A DNA stretch of 18,350 nucleotides from the NCBI GenBank assembly GCA_002337215.1, contig DDFO01000032.1, positions 447 through 18,796 of the forward strand. Direction: 5' to 3'. The notes below the pieces were generated by a model, which had not been told where the DNA came from, did no database searches, and saw nothing but the letters and a program-made list of their open reading frames with translations. The stretch is from Phycisphaerales bacterium UBA1926. GTDB lineage: Bacteria; Planctomycetota; Phycisphaerae; Phycisphaerales; UBA1924. Shown here piece by piece: positions 8,220 through 15,700 of the stretch. Numbering within the stretch: the stretch's first letter is position 1; every line of letters begins with the position of its first letter. The translations under genes and the position numbers were made by a program.

Positions 8220-8342
8220 TACGACCGAGTTGTACGCCATTTTCGATTTCTCGGAGCCACACGGGCCGAGGTAGATGTCTTGGCCGCCGATCCGGACACG
8301 GGCGCGTCCGCTCGGCTTGTGTAGAGAGTACTTCGGTATGAA
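8220..8342 (-). pseudogene. Remnant of a planctomycete-type tyrosine recombinase (N-terminal part only)
   Basis: On the minus strand these 41 codons read FIPKYSLHKPSGRARVRI..., then IYLGPCGSEKSK. This matches the start of the phage-integrase-like proteins common in planctomycetes ('PKYxLHKPSGxAxVxIxGxxxYLGxxGSxES'), whose N-terminal region binds DNA arms. Downstream of about 8220 the reading frame continues only into unrelated sequence, and no core-binding or catalytic domain (R...HxxR...Y) follows. The enclosing open frame (8076-8405) is far shorter than a usual integrase. I read it as a decayed fragment of a former mobile element, recognised from memory of the family. Confidence 0.65.
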
Positions 8343-8476
8343 GGGGGGATTGAACGCGGCATCGCACGATCCTCGCGGCCTTGGGTGGGAATGACCACCG
8401 GTCAAGGGCTCTCGGGGCCGCTCTGCCCGACACGGGCAGGTATGCGAAGTGCTGCGTTCGGCTGAAGTTATCTGAA

Positions 8477-8518
8477 AGCGGGTGATCGGGATCGAACCGA
8501 CGTCATTCAGCTTTGGAA
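8477..8518 (-). tRNA. 3' end of a tRNA (Gly-type acceptor), truncated in the anticodon loop
   Basis: Read on the minus strand, the segment holds a full T-arm (GTCGG, loop TTCGATC, CCGAT, with the invariant TTC.A pattern), then the seven-base acceptor strand CACCCGC and discriminator T. A GCGGGTG/CACCCGC acceptor with U73 is typical of bacterial tRNA-Gly. Upstream there is an anticodon-loop-like TTCCAA and half an anticodon stem, but from 8519 on nothing matches the D-arm or the 5' acceptor strand. Gly(TCC) or, with a different loop register, a CCA anticodon are both possible. No CCA tail is encoded. The truncated form is what a tyrosine integrase leaves at the far attachment site after inserting at a tRNA gene. 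Confidence 0.65.
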
Positions 8519-8558
8519 CAACTGGGAACGCCGAATGTCATGTCGTCCCAGTTATTCC
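8515..8558. repeat. Imperfect 13-bp inverted repeat across the tRNA break point
   Basis: GGAACAACTGGGA (8515-8527) and TCCCAGTTATTCC (8546-8558) are inverted copies with one mismatch and an 18-base spacer. The left arm spans the point where tRNA similarity ends (8518/8519). It may be part of a recombinase core site or simply a hairpin. Confidence 0.5.
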
Positions 8559-8707
8559 GGGGTCGTCCCAAGTTGGCCGTGTGCAGCGATTTGGAGGTCT
8601 CATAGTGGCTATGGGCAGGTTCTGGAACTCCAGAGCCCGGCTTTGCACTATCTAATCCCCGAGGAAGTCCCCGTAGCAGGCCAGTGTCGGCCGGCGATCA
8701 ACTTTCT

Positions 8708-8736
8708 CCGGACGAAATAACTACGGTCCCGTCCGG
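8708..8736. promoter_or_regulatory. Perfect 7-bp inverted repeat ahead of the metal cluster (operator or hairpin)
   Basis: CCGGACG (8708-8714) and CGTCCGG (8730-8736) are exact inverted copies separated by 15 bases, ending 39 bases before the ATG at 8776. The position suits an operator for a dimeric regulator. The stem followed by GTTTGTC could also be a terminator protecting the cluster from upstream transcription. No regulator gene is seen in the window. Confidence 0.35.
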
Positions 8737-8775
8737 GTTTGTCGGTGGGGCGTTTGCTCCATACAGTTCCACCAG

Positions 8776-9183
8776 ATGTTGCGCATCCTCGCCATCCTGA
8801 CGCTGATCTTCGCAGGCCTGCCGCGGCTTGGTGTCGGTCTCGCGGGTGGCCAGGACGCGTGCGGCGATTCAGCGTGCCATCAGCCGGTCGTGCAGATGAG
8901 CTGTTGCGACAGCGATCCGGGTGATGACGGCTTCTGCCCCATGAGCAACGGGCCGTGCGTGTGCGTCGCGGCCCCGCTCCCTGATCCCGAGCCCTTACCC
9001 GAAGCGCCGCTGCCGAGGTCGGACCGCGACACGGTGACTGGTATGCCGAATGGCTCGCCGCAGGTGACGCCTGTTGTCGAACCCGATCGGGATGCGCCGA
9101 AAGTCGCTTCGCTGGTGCTCGCTCTCACGGTGGGCAAGTCTCACAACGAAGTGCAGGCCCTTCTGGGCGTTTGGCAAACGTAG
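8776..9183 (+). CDS. Small exported Cys-rich protein at the head of the metal cluster
   Basis: 135 residues. The N-terminus MLRILAILTLIFAGLPRLGVGLAGG is a signal peptide. Just after it comes a compact cysteine cluster, about residues 29-62: CGDSACH, SCCDS, FCPMSNGPCVCV, with one His and one Met among eight cysteines. A Pro-rich linker and a hydrophobic stretch (VASLVLALTVG) follow. No domain is recognised. The Cys/Met/His-rich segment next to a CusCBA-type pump suggests periplasmic metal binding or sensing, but this is inference from composition and place. No good Shine-Dalgarno precedes ATG 8776, so the start is the weakest part of the call. It lies 95 bases before the outer-membrane gene, in the same direction. 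Confidence 0.65.
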   Translation: MLRILAILTLIFAGLPRLGVGLAGGQDACGDSACHQPVVQMSCCDSDPGDDGFCPMSNGPCVCVAAPLPDPEPLPEAPLPRSDRDTVTGMPNGSPQVTPVVEPDRDAPKVASLVLALTVGKSHNEVQALLGVWQT

Positions 9184-9267
9184 AGCCCGAGTCTCGTAGG
9201 TTCGGTCTGCGCTGAATGCGTTCCGTCCCTGCTGCTGTCACTCGGACACTCGTTTCTCCAAACACCT

Positions 9268-9272
9268 AGGAG
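9268..9272 (+). promoter_or_regulatory. Ribosome binding site of the outer-membrane efflux gene
   Basis: AGGAG lies six bases before ATG 9279, supporting that start and the lipoprotein signal it creates. Confidence 0.75.
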
Positions 9273-9278
9273 CCATCC

Positions 9279-10718
9279 ATGGCCGTTCGTCTCATCGCGT
9301 GTGCGATGGGCGTCGCGGCGGTCGGGTTCGTCGGCGGCTGCTCGTCGCCGTTTGATCCCACCCGCGGCTTGTCGCCCTCCTATGCCCGTTCCCTCCCGGA
9401 TGATGCCGACTCATCGCCGCGGTCTGTCTATCGCTCCGAATCGGAGTCGAACACCGTTGTGCCGGCTCTCGGCGAGAGGGCCTCGGCGGACGACTTCGTG
9501 CGCTTCGCCCTCTATCACAGCCCGAAGGTTGAGGCGGCGTACCAGCTATGGGCCGCCGCGGCTGAGCGGCTTCCGCAGGTGCGTTCGCTGCCCGATCCGC
9601 GGGTGAACTTCGGCTTCTTCCTCGGCGAGGTCGAGACTCGCACGGGGGCGCAGCAGGCCCGTGTCGGCGTGAGCCAATCGTTCCCTTGGCCGGGGCTTCT
9701 AAGCGATCGCGAAGACGCCGCCGCGATGGCGGCAAGGGCCGCGTGGCGTCAGTTCGAGGTGGCCCGGCTCGGCGTCACCGAGCGTGTTGTCGAGACGCTG
9801 CACGAGGTCGCCTACCTCGATGCCGCGATCCGGATCACGGGCGAGAACCTCGAACTGCTGAGTTCGTTCGAGGAGGTCGTCCGCGCCCGGTATCGGGTCG
9901 GCTCGGGCTCTCACCCGGAGCTCGTCCGTGTGCAGGTCGAGCTTGGGCAGCTCGAAGATCGGCTCGCCCAGCTTCGTGCGATGCGACCCACCTACGTCGC
10001 GGACCTGAACGCGGCACTGAACCGCCGAACCGATGCACCGGTCGCTGAGTTTGCCGAGCTGCCGGGACGCGTGGCATCTGTTGACGGACCTGCCCTCGCC
10101 GAGCTCGCCCGGCGATCCAACCCCGTGCTGCTCGCGCTCGATGAAAGGATCGAGAAGCAGCGGATCCGCGGCGAAGTCGCCCGGAAGGAAGGCCTTCCAG
10201 ATTTCACGGTCGGGCTCGACTACATCGTCACCGATGAGGCGGTCGACAGCTCGATCGCAGAGAGCGGCGATGACCCGATCCTGCTCAGCTTCGGGATCGC
10301 GGTCCCGCTCTGGCGTGACAAGTACGACGCCGGCGTTCGGGAGGCGATCGCTCGCAGGCTCGCGGTGTCGTTCGAGCGGGCCGACGAAGCGAACCGGATC
10401 ACCGCGTCGATCCAGCGCGCGTGGTTCGAGCATACGGACGCCGATCGACGCGTTCGACTCTTCGAGACGACGCTGATCCCGAAGGCCGAAGAGTCTCTGC
10501 GTGCATCGCTCGCCGGGTTCCGCACAGGCGACACAAGCTTCCTCGATCTGCTCGACACCGAGCGCACGCTGCTGGAGTTCGCGGTGTCGGCCGAGCGAGC
10601 ACGCGCGGATCGCGGGCAGGCACTCGCCCGCTTGAACACGCTCGTCGGCGAAGCCGTGCCCACAGAACCCGCGACCAGCCCCGCAACACAGCCTGAATCG
10701 AACGAGGTGCAGCCATGA
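9279..10718 (+). CDS. TolC/CusC-family outer-membrane efflux lipoprotein
   Basis: 479 residues. A lipoprotein signal is visible (MAVRLIACAMGVAAVGFVGGC, lipobox VGGC with Cys21). The rest has the duplicated, heptad-rich helical pattern of outer-membrane efflux proteins. An early motif reads FALYHSPKVEAAYQLWAAAAERLPQVRSLPDPRVNFGF, followed by VGVSQSFPWPG. The second half opens with ANPVLLALDE-like SNPVLLALDERIEKQRIRGEVARKEGLPDFTVGLDY and IAVPLW, and ends with FRTGDTSFLDLLDTERTLLE. Members form trimeric channels through the outer membrane and periplasm. Here it should be the exit duct for the RND pump encoded at 12756. Its stop overlaps the adaptor's start (ATGA, 10715-10718), which implies translational coupling. 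Metal rather than drug export is inferred from the neighbours. Confidence 0.9.
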   Translation: MAVRLIACAMGVAAVGFVGGCSSPFDPTRGLSPSYARSLPDDADSSPRSVYRSESESNTVVPALGERASADDFVRFALYHSPKVEAAYQLWAAAAERLPQVRSLPDPRVNFGFFLGEVETRTGAQQARVGVSQSFPWPGLLSDREDAAAMAARAAWRQFEVARLGVTERVVETLHEVAYLDAAIRITGENLELLSSFEEVVRARYRVGSGSHPELVRVQVELGQLEDRLAQLRAMRPTYVADLNAALNRRTDAPVAEFAELPGRVASVDGPALAELARRSNPVLLALDERIEKQRIRGEVARKEGLPDFTVGLDYIVTDEAVDSSIAESGDDPILLSFGIAVPLWRDKYDAGVREAIARRLAVSFERADEANRITASIQRAWFEHTDADRRVRLFETTLIPKAEESLRASLAGFRTGDTSFLDLLDTERTLLEFAVSAERARADRGQALARLNTLVGEAVPTEPATSPATQPESNEVQP

Positions 10719-12763
10719 GCAAGTTTCTGAAGCGTTCACAATCCGTGCTCGGATGGCTCTGGAAGCACACTGCTGCCGGCATCGCTGTTGTCGCGATCGT
10801 GGCTGCGCTCGTCATCGGCTATCAGATCGGCAAGCCAGCGCCGGAACCGTCCAGCGAGGTTGTCGATTCGGCTCACGATCACGGCGAAGCCGAATCGGAC
10901 GAGCCGCAGATGTACACATGTTCCATGCACCCATCTGTTCGGCTGCCCGATCCTGACGCGAAGTGCCCGATCTGCTTCATGGACCTGATCCCCGTTACCG
11001 AGGACGGCGGCGAAGGCAGCGAGCTGCGCGTCACAATGAGCGACTCGGCGGCCGTACTCAGTGAGATCGAGACCGCGCCCGTCGGACGATTCCTCCCGAC
11101 CGCCGAGGTCCGCCTCTACGGGAAGGTCACGTACGACGAGACTTCGGTCGCCCGGCTCACCGCGTACTTCCCGGGTCGCATCGAGCGATTGTTCGTCAAC
11201 TACCTCGGCGTCCCGGTCGCCCGGAACGATCACATGGCCGAGGTCTACAGCCCCGACCTTATTGCGGCCTTTGAGGAGTTCCGCCAGGCCAAGGCGGCGT
11301 CGGAGAACAGCACCGCGACGAGCGATCTCATGAGGTCGGCCACGCGCGATACCCTCGCCGCGGCTCGGGAGAAGCTCCGCCTCTTCGGCATCACACCCGA
11401 GCAGATTGCCGCGGTCGAGGACGGCTCGTTCGATGCCGATCGCCTGACCATCTTCGCTCCGATCGGCGGGGTGGTGACGCACCTCGCCGTGCGCGAGGGC
11501 GACTACGTCCAGACCGGGGCGCCGATTGCCACCATCGCCAACCTGTCGAGGCTCTGGATGGATATGGAGGCGTACGAGTCGCAGCTCCCGATGCTGCGAT
11601 GGGGTCAGCGCGTCACTTTCACGGTCGAGGCGCACCCCGGGGAGACATTCGAGGGCCGCATCTCGTTCATCGAGCCGTTGGTCGATGAGCGGACCCGAAC
11701 CGCTGCGGTGCGCGTCGCCGTGGAGAATCCAGAGCGTCGGCTCAAGCCGGGCATGTTCGCGTCGGCCGTGGTAAGGACGCGCGTTGCCGCCGACGGCGCG
11801 GTCATCAACAACGAACTCGCCGGCCGCTGGGTCAGCCCGATGCACCCGACGGTCGTGAAAGACGGACCGGGTCAGTGCGACATCTGCGGCATGGACATGG
11901 TGCCTGCGGAGTCGCTCGGCGTGGTCGGCGACCCGACGGGCGTCGAAGAGCCCCTTGTGATCCCACGCTCGGCTGTGCTGTTCACCGGCACACGTTCGGT
12001 CGTGTACGTCGAGGTCCTGGGCGAAGAGAAGCCGACCTACGAGGGCCGGGCCGTCGTGCTCGGACCACGTGCGGGGGAGTTCTACATCGTTCGCGATGGG
12101 CTCAATCGGAACGAATCGGTTGTAGTCAATGGCGCGTTCCGTATCGATAGCGCGATGCAGATCGCTGCGAAGCCGAGCATGATGACACCCGGCGGCGGCG
12201 GCGGGAACCCCCACGCAGGACACGGCGGCCTAGCGGGCGGCGAGATGCCCGACATGCCAAGCCGAGTGCCCGTGCCAGACAGCTTTGTGTTTGCACTCAA
12301 GCCCGTGTATGCCGCATACCTCGACGCACAGGAGGCACTCGCAGCAGACGACCTTGGCGGCTTCGTCCAGGCGGCGACCGACATCAAGACCGCGCTCGGC
12401 TTCGTCGAGGAAGCAGGCCTCGTCGGCGATCCGATCGCCGAGTGGCGACGGGCTGCGGCCAGGCTGCGTGTCGAGGACGCAATCACCTGCATCGATACCG
12501 CGCGAGCCCGGTTTGAGCGGATGAGCGAAGGCGTGATCGCACTCCAACGCCGCTTCGGGCATCGCGGCAGCGAGACATGGAACCTCGCCCACTGCCCGAT
12601 GGCGTTCGACAACAAGGGGGCCGATTGGCTCCAGCGCGGCACGCAGATCAACAACCCGTACTTCGGTGATCAGATGCTCCGCTGCGGCGAGATCCGCGAG
12701 TCCTTCCCGCCGCTCGATGCAGTCCCGTCGGCAGATGCACACGAGGGGCACGGCGATGACTGA
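10715..12763 (+). CDS. CusB-type RND periplasmic adaptor with two heavy-metal-binding domains and DUF3347-like C-terminus
   Basis: 682 residues. A membrane anchor lies near residues 15-42. A heavy-metal-binding domain follows at 66-92 (MYTCSMHP, then CPICFMDL with Cys84 and Cys87; Phe replaces the usual Gly). The adaptor core follows, about residues 105-365, with the lipoyl/barrel pattern (APIGGVVTHLAVREGDYVQTG; IANLSRLWMDMEAYESQLP). Unusually, a second metal-binding domain sits at 374-396 (SPMHP, CDICGMDM with Cys388 and Cys391), followed by further adaptor sequence. After a His/Gly/Met-rich linker (near 495-515) comes a DUF3347-like domain (521-670) with HCPMAFDNKGADW (Cys627, Met629) and MLRC (Cys657). 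The adaptor links the pump to the outer-membrane channel and delivers metal; the Met/Cys motifs point to Cu(I)/Ag(I). It overlaps the genes on both sides. Confidence 0.9.
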   Translation: MSKFLKRSQSVLGWLWKHTAAGIAVVAIVAALVIGYQIGKPAPEPSSEVVDSAHDHGEAESDEPQMYTCSMHPSVRLPDPDAKCPICFMDLIPVTEDGGEGSELRVTMSDSAAVLSEIETAPVGRFLPTAEVRLYGKVTYDETSVARLTAYFPGRIERLFVNYLGVPVARNDHMAEVYSPDLIAAFEEFRQAKAASENSTATSDLMRSATRDTLAAAREKLRLFGITPEQIAAVEDGSFDADRLTIFAPIGGVVTHLAVREGDYVQTGAPIATIANLSRLWMDMEAYESQLPMLRWGQRVTFTVEAHPGETFEGRISFIEPLVDERTRTAAVRVAVENPERRLKPGMFASAVVRTRVAADGAVINNELAGRWVSPMHPTVVKDGPGQCDICGMDMVPAESLGVVGDPTGVEEPLVIPRSAVLFTGTRSVVYVEVLGEEKPTYEGRAVVLGPRAGEFYIVRDGLNRNESVVVNGAFRIDSAMQIAAKPSMMTPGGGGGNPHAGHGGLAGGEMPDMPSRVPVPDSFVFALKPVYAAYLDAQEALAADDLGGFVQAATDIKTALGFVEEAGLVGDPIAEWRRAAARLRVEDAITCIDTARARFERMSEGVIALQRRFGHRGSETWNLAHCPMAFDNKGADWLQRGTQINNPYFGDQMLRCGEIRESFPPLDAVPSADAHEGHGDD

Positions 12764-15700
12764 CCTCCAACCTCAGGCCCCGCGCGGCCCGCTCAACGCC
12801 CTGATTCGTTTCTGTCTTGAACAGAAGCTCGTGGTCGCGATCGTTTTGATCGGCACGCTGTTCTGGGGAGCCCTCGTCGCACCGTTCGATTGGAACGTGA
12901 CTATATTGGGCGGCGATCTCCCCCGCGACCCCGTGCCGGTGGACGCGATTCCCGACATCGGCGAGAACCAGCAGATCGTCTTCACCGAGTGGCCCGGCCG
13001 CAGCCCGCAGGACATCGACGACCAGATCAGCTATCCGATGACCGTCGCGATGCTCGGCATCCCGGGCGTCAAGGACATCCGAAGCTACTCCGTGTTCGGC
13101 TTCTCAACGATCTACGTTGTCTTCGAGGACGGCATCGATTTCTACTGGTCACGTTCGCGCGTGCTGGAGAAGCTCAACTCGCTCCCAGCCGGCACCTTGC
13201 CACCCGGAGTCTCGCCGGCGCTCGGCCCCGACGCGACCGCGCTCGGTCAGGTCTTCTGGTACACGCTCGAAGGCCGGGACGAGGACGGCAACCCCACCGG
13301 CGGGTGGGGCCCCGAGGAACTCCGGTCCATCCAGGACTTCATCGTCAAGTACAAACTCGCCGGCGTGGAAGGGGTCTCCGAGGTCGCCTCGATCGGCGGC
13401 TTCGTGCAGGAGTACCAGGTCGATGTCGATCCCGACGCGATGCGGGCCGCCGGCGTCTCGCTCCAGCAGGTCATCGGTGCGGTACGCCAGAGCAACCTCG
13501 ATGTCGGCGCACGCACGATCGAGGTCAACCGAGCCGAGTACATCGTCCGCGGGCTCGGGTTCATCGAGAGCGTGGACGACCTCGAACAGGCCGCGATCAC
13601 GGCACGGGACGGCCAGCCCATCCTTGTCAGCGACATCGCCAAGGTGTCCCTCGGGCCGGCGCTGCGTCGCGGCGTGCTGACCAAGGCCGGCGTGGAAGCC
13701 GTGGGCGGCGTGGTCGTCGTCCGCTATGGCGAGAACCCGATGGCGACGATCCAGCGGGTGAAGGACAAGATCGACGACGTCGCCTCTGGGCTGCCGACGA
13801 AGGTCCTCGCCGACGGCACCGAGAGCCGTGTGACCATCGTGCCGTTCTACGACCGCTCGGGCCTGATCCGCGAGACGTTGCAGACCCTGAACTCGGCGAT
13901 CTCGCAGCAGGTGCTCATCACGATCATCGTTGTGGTTCTGATGGTCATGCACCTGCGGAGCAGTCTGCTGATCGGGGCGATGCTCCCGATCACCGTGCTG
14001 ATGACGTTCATCGGCATGAAGTCGTTCGGCGTTGACGCCAACATCGTCGCGTTGTCGGGCATCGCGATCGCCATCGGCACGATCGTGGACATGGGCATCG
14101 TGCTCAGCGAGAATATCTTGCGCCGCCTCGAAGAGTCGGAGAAGGCGGAGAGCGGCGAGCCCACCCTCGAAGTGATCTACCGCGCCACGAGCGAGGTCGG
14201 CGGGGCGGTGCTCACCGCGGTCGCCACGACCGTCGTCAGCTTCTTGCCGGTCTTCACGATGGAGGCCGCCGAGGGCAAGCTGTTCAAGCCGCTGGCGTAC
14301 ACCAAGACTTTCGCGTTGATCGCATCGATCATCATCGCGCTGACGATCCTGCCGGCTGCCGCGCATGTGCTGATGGGGTTTCGTCCACGGATCAAGCTGC
14401 TCCGAACGATCGGCGCAGCGGGTCTCTTATTCGTTGGTGTCGCGGTCGCGATCTGGCTGTACGCGGTCTGTGGACTGATCATCGCGGCGTTCGGCGCGTT
14501 CTACCTCGCCAAGCCGTGGCTCCCGTCGCTGGTCGCCCGTGGTCTGCAATGGTCGGCGAACCTCATCGCGGTTGCTGTTGTGCTCGTTGTGCTCGCTGGC
14601 GCGTGGGAACCCCTCGGGCCCGAGCCGGGCCTCGTTGGCAACAGCGTGTTCATCGGTGCCATCGTCGGTGGCCTGCTGCTCGCGTTCTGGCTCGTGCGAC
14701 TTGCGTTCCCGCATGTGCTCGCGTGGACGCTCCGCCACAAAATCATCGGGCTCTCGCCGGCGGTCGGGGTTGTGCTGATCAGCATGACCGTCTGGCTCGG
14801 CTTTGATCGCGTCTGGGGTTGGCTCCCCGAGTCGGTCCGACAGAACGAGACCGCGGTCGAGATCGCTCACGCCTTCCCGGGCTTGGGCAGCGAGTTCATG
14901 CCGTCGCTCGACGAGGGCGCGTTCCTCTACATGCCGACCACGATGGCCCACGCCTCGATCGGCGAGGCAACCGAGATCCTCAAGGAACTCGATCGACGGA
15001 TCATGAGCGTGCCTGAGGTCGAGCTCGCCGTCGGCAAGATCGGCCGCGTCGAGAGCCCGCTCGACCCCGCCCCGATCTCCATGATCGAGACGATCATCGA
15101 GTACACAAGCGAGTACCGCATCGACGAAGAAGGCCAACGCCTCAAATTCCGCTACGACACCGGGGCCGACGCGTTCGTCCGCGACGATCGGGGCGATCTG
15201 ATCGAGGATGACGACGGCCGCCCGTTCCGCCAGTGGCGCGACGAGATCCAGTCGAACCAGGACATCTGGGACGCGATCGTCGAGGCCGCGGACATGCCGG
15301 GCGTGACCAGCGCACCGAAGCTCCAACCCATCGAGACCCGCATCGTCATGCTCCAATCGGGGTTCCGTGCCCCGATGGGCATCAAAGTCTACGGCCCCGA
15401 TCTCGAATCGATCGAATCGTTCGGCCTCGAACTCGAACGCCTGCTCAAGCAGGTGCCCAGCGTCCAACCCGCCGCGGTCTTCGCGGACCGTGTGGTCGGC
15501 AAGCCGTACCTCGAAATCGATATCGACCGCGAGCGGATCGCCCGATACGGCCTCACGATCGCGGATGTGCAGGAGGTCATCGAGGTCGCCATCGGCGGCA
15601 AGCCGCTGACTATGACCGTAGAGGGCCGCGAGCGATACCCCGTCCGGGTCCGCTACCTCCGCGAGCTGCGTGACCAGCCCGAGACTCTCGGCGACATCCT

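Larger units (their letters stand above)
8020..8775. other. Gene-poor junction with integration scars
   Basis: About 750 bases separate the dockerin-module genes from the metal cluster. No open frame here has both a convincing start and a recognisable full product. By eye it is less G+C-rich than the flanking genes. Recognised content: an integrase N-terminal remnant (8220-8342, minus strand), a tRNA 3' end (8477-8518, minus strand), an imperfect inverted repeat (8515-8558) and a perfect inverted repeat (8708-8736). I see nothing in the remaining bases, including 8020-8219 and 8560-8705, apart from a 9-base direct repeat GTCGTCCCA at 8542 and 8562. Confidence 0.6.

Noticed and set aside
8092..8274. 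Possible 60-residue protein on the + strand in the junction
   Set aside because: No ribosome binding site, no recognised family, and it lies opposite the integrase remnant.
8739..8766. TTGTCG and ATACAG with 16-base spacing as a promoter for the Cys-rich gene
   Set aside because: The -10-like box would lie only about ten bases before the ATG, leaving little room for a leader, and both boxes are weak.
12666..12755. Earlier in-frame start for the pump gene
   Set aside because: It would lengthen the overlap with the adaptor gene and adds a Ser/Arg-rich tail unlike the family; GAGGGG supports ATG 12756.
14427..15467. Minus-strand open frames inside the pump gene
   Set aside because: Charged, low-complexity translations with no recognisable motif, covering a well-supported CusA-type gene.
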